Shown here: positions 22,761-23,639 of the stretch, piece by piece
How the letters are laid out: every line of letters begins with the position of its first letter
Numbering within the stretch: position 1 is the first letter of the stretch
IMG/VR virus record: IMGVR_UViG_3300044522_000134
Span: 1-23,639 of that record
From: a virus
Reading direction: 5' to 3' (one strand)
DNA: 23,639 nucleotides
Translations under genes and position numbers: made by a program
The notes under the pieces: model-generated
Databases searched by the model: none
What the model saw: only the letters and a program-made list of their open reading frames with translations
What the model was told of the DNA's origin: nothing

Positions 22761-23639
22761 TGAGTCAATACCCAGCAAACAACGAGAGTTACAAAAACGC
22801 TCCACAGCGCGAGAAGTTGTTGACTCGTTGGGGTCAACTCCAATCTGAGCGAGCGTCATGGTGGGCGCATTGGCAGGAAATCACATCATATGTGTTGCCG
22901 CGCAATGGTCGATACTTTAGGCAAGACCGCGACAAGGGTTGGCGCCGACACAACAGCATCTACGACAACACTGGCACTCGCGCATTGCGAACGCTGGGCG
23001 CTGGCATGATGGCTGGCGCCACTAGCCCCGCTCGCCAATGGTTCCGACTTGGAACTGGCGATCCAGAACTAAACTCGTACGCGCCAGTCAAAGTATGGCT
23101 CGACGATGTCACAAAACGAATGCAGTTGGTATTCCAAAGGTCGAATACTTACCGCGCACTACACACGATGTATGAAGAACTTGGAGCATTTGGTACGGCA
23201 GTTTCGATTGTCTTGCCAGACTTCAACAATGTCATACATCATTACCCTATCACGACTGGTGAATACGCTATCGCAACCGATTATCAAGGTCGAGTAACCA
23301 CTCTCTACCGCGAATTTGAGCAGACTGTATCCCAGATCGTGACGGAATTCGGTTACAAGAACTGCTCGCATTCCGTAAGGAATCTGTTTGATCGCGGCAG
23401 TCTTGACCAATGGATCCCTATTATCCACGCAATCGAGCCGCGCACAGACCGCGACACGACCAAGAAAGATAACTTGAACATGCCGTACAAGTCTTGCTAC
23501 TTTGAGGTCGGCGGCGACCAAGGCAAGTTCTTGCGAGAGGGCGGATTTAACAAGTTTCCTGCTCTTGTACCGCGCTGGAGCGTGAGCGGAGGCGACATCT
23601 ACGGCAACTCACCAGGCATGGAAGCGCTTGGCGACATCA
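22760..23639 (+). CDS. Head-to-tail connecting (portal) protein, 3' partial
   Basis: The frame starts MSQYPANNESYKNAPQREKL at ATG 22760, with AGGA at 22751, and stays open to the window end (293 codons). It matches podovirus head-tail connectors: RWGQLQSERASWWAHWQEIT, SYVLPRNGRY, the characteristic IYDNTGTRALRTLGAGMMAG followed by ATSPARQWFRL, then YRALHTMYEELGAFGTAVSI and a later RWSVSGGDIYGNSPG. Twelve copies form the ring at the capsid vertex through which DNA passes. The missing part would be roughly the last 40 percent. Confidence 0.93.
   Translation, partial: MSQYPANNESYKNAPQREKLLTRWGQLQSERASWWAHWQEITSYVLPRNGRYFRQDRDKGWRRHNSIYDNTGTRALRTLGAGMMAGATSPARQWFRLGTGDPELNSYAPVKVWLDDVTKRMQLVFQRSNTYRALHTMYEELGAFGTAVSIVLPDFNNVIHHYPITTGEYAIATDYQGRVTTLYREFEQTVSQIVTEFGYKNCSHSVRNLFDRGSLDQWIPIIHAIEPRTDRDTTKKDNLNMPYKSCYFEVGGDQGKFLREGGFNKFPALVPRWSVSGGDIYGNSPGMEALGDI

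Noticed and set aside
1-23639. CRISPR array, retron, diversity-generating retroelement, integrase/att site
   Set aside because: No regularly spaced repeats, reverse transcriptase, recombinase or paired template/variable repeats were seen.

Overview
The window is a piece of a double-stranded DNA phage genome, most likely a short-tailed phage (podovirus-like) of a Gram-negative bacterium. The evidence is a podovirus-type head-tail connector (portal) at the right edge, a tail fibre with a T7 gp17-like N-terminal domain, a very large ejection-type virion protein at the left edge, both terminase subunits, and a lipoprotein plus Sec-exported lysozyme suited to a host with an outer membrane. No integrase, CI-like repressor, RNA polymerase, DNA polymerase, primase, replicative helicase, tRNA or rRNA was recognised. 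The host cannot be named from the sequence.

Layout. (1) 1-10738, rightward: the 3' part of the large virion protein, three tail-appendage genes (two with pectate-lyase-like beta-helices, one with YadA-head-like repeats), two small proteins of unknown function, and a probable lysis group (TM protein, 37-aa TM protein, lipoprotein with a second TM). (2) 14980-10662, leftward: ten tightly overlapped genes read from a promoter at about 15060. They include an exported i-type-like lysozyme, a winged-helix protein, RusA resolvase, a metallophosphoesterase and an HELLH metallopeptidase. This operon meets the late operon tail to tail, with a 77-base overlap of coding sequence. (3) 15210-19732, rightward: Bet/RecT annealase, Gp157-like protein, a C5-cytosine methyltransferase, and a DUF1376-type replication protein. 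(4) 19914 to the end, rightward: HTH protein, small and large terminase, GNAT acetyltransferase, a small Ala-rich protein and the portal, which runs off the window. The missing part of the genome (between the portal and the large virion protein) probably holds capsid and tail genes.

How the parts fit. The only obvious replication gene is the DUF1376/organizer-type protein, so the phage probably recruits host helicase and polymerase. The Bet-like annealase, RusA and methyltransferase handle recombination and DNA protection. All promoters found are sigma70-like, consistent with use of host RNA polymerase.

Most unusual signals. A long structured leader precedes the replication gene: a 27-nt-arm hairpin whose 17-nt loop carries a 12-nt perfect complement of the sequence just upstream, an H-type pseudoknot arrangement. 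The three non-coding gaps of the recombination/replication operon all carry the octamer CTAGGGGC, and one also carries a lambda boxA match. The annealase ends in an SSB-like acidic IPF tip. The replication gene holds a phased TGCCA/TGGCA cluster beside a G-free strand, like an internal lambda-type origin. The leftward operon makes repeated use of TTG/GTG starts at 4-base stop-start overlaps.
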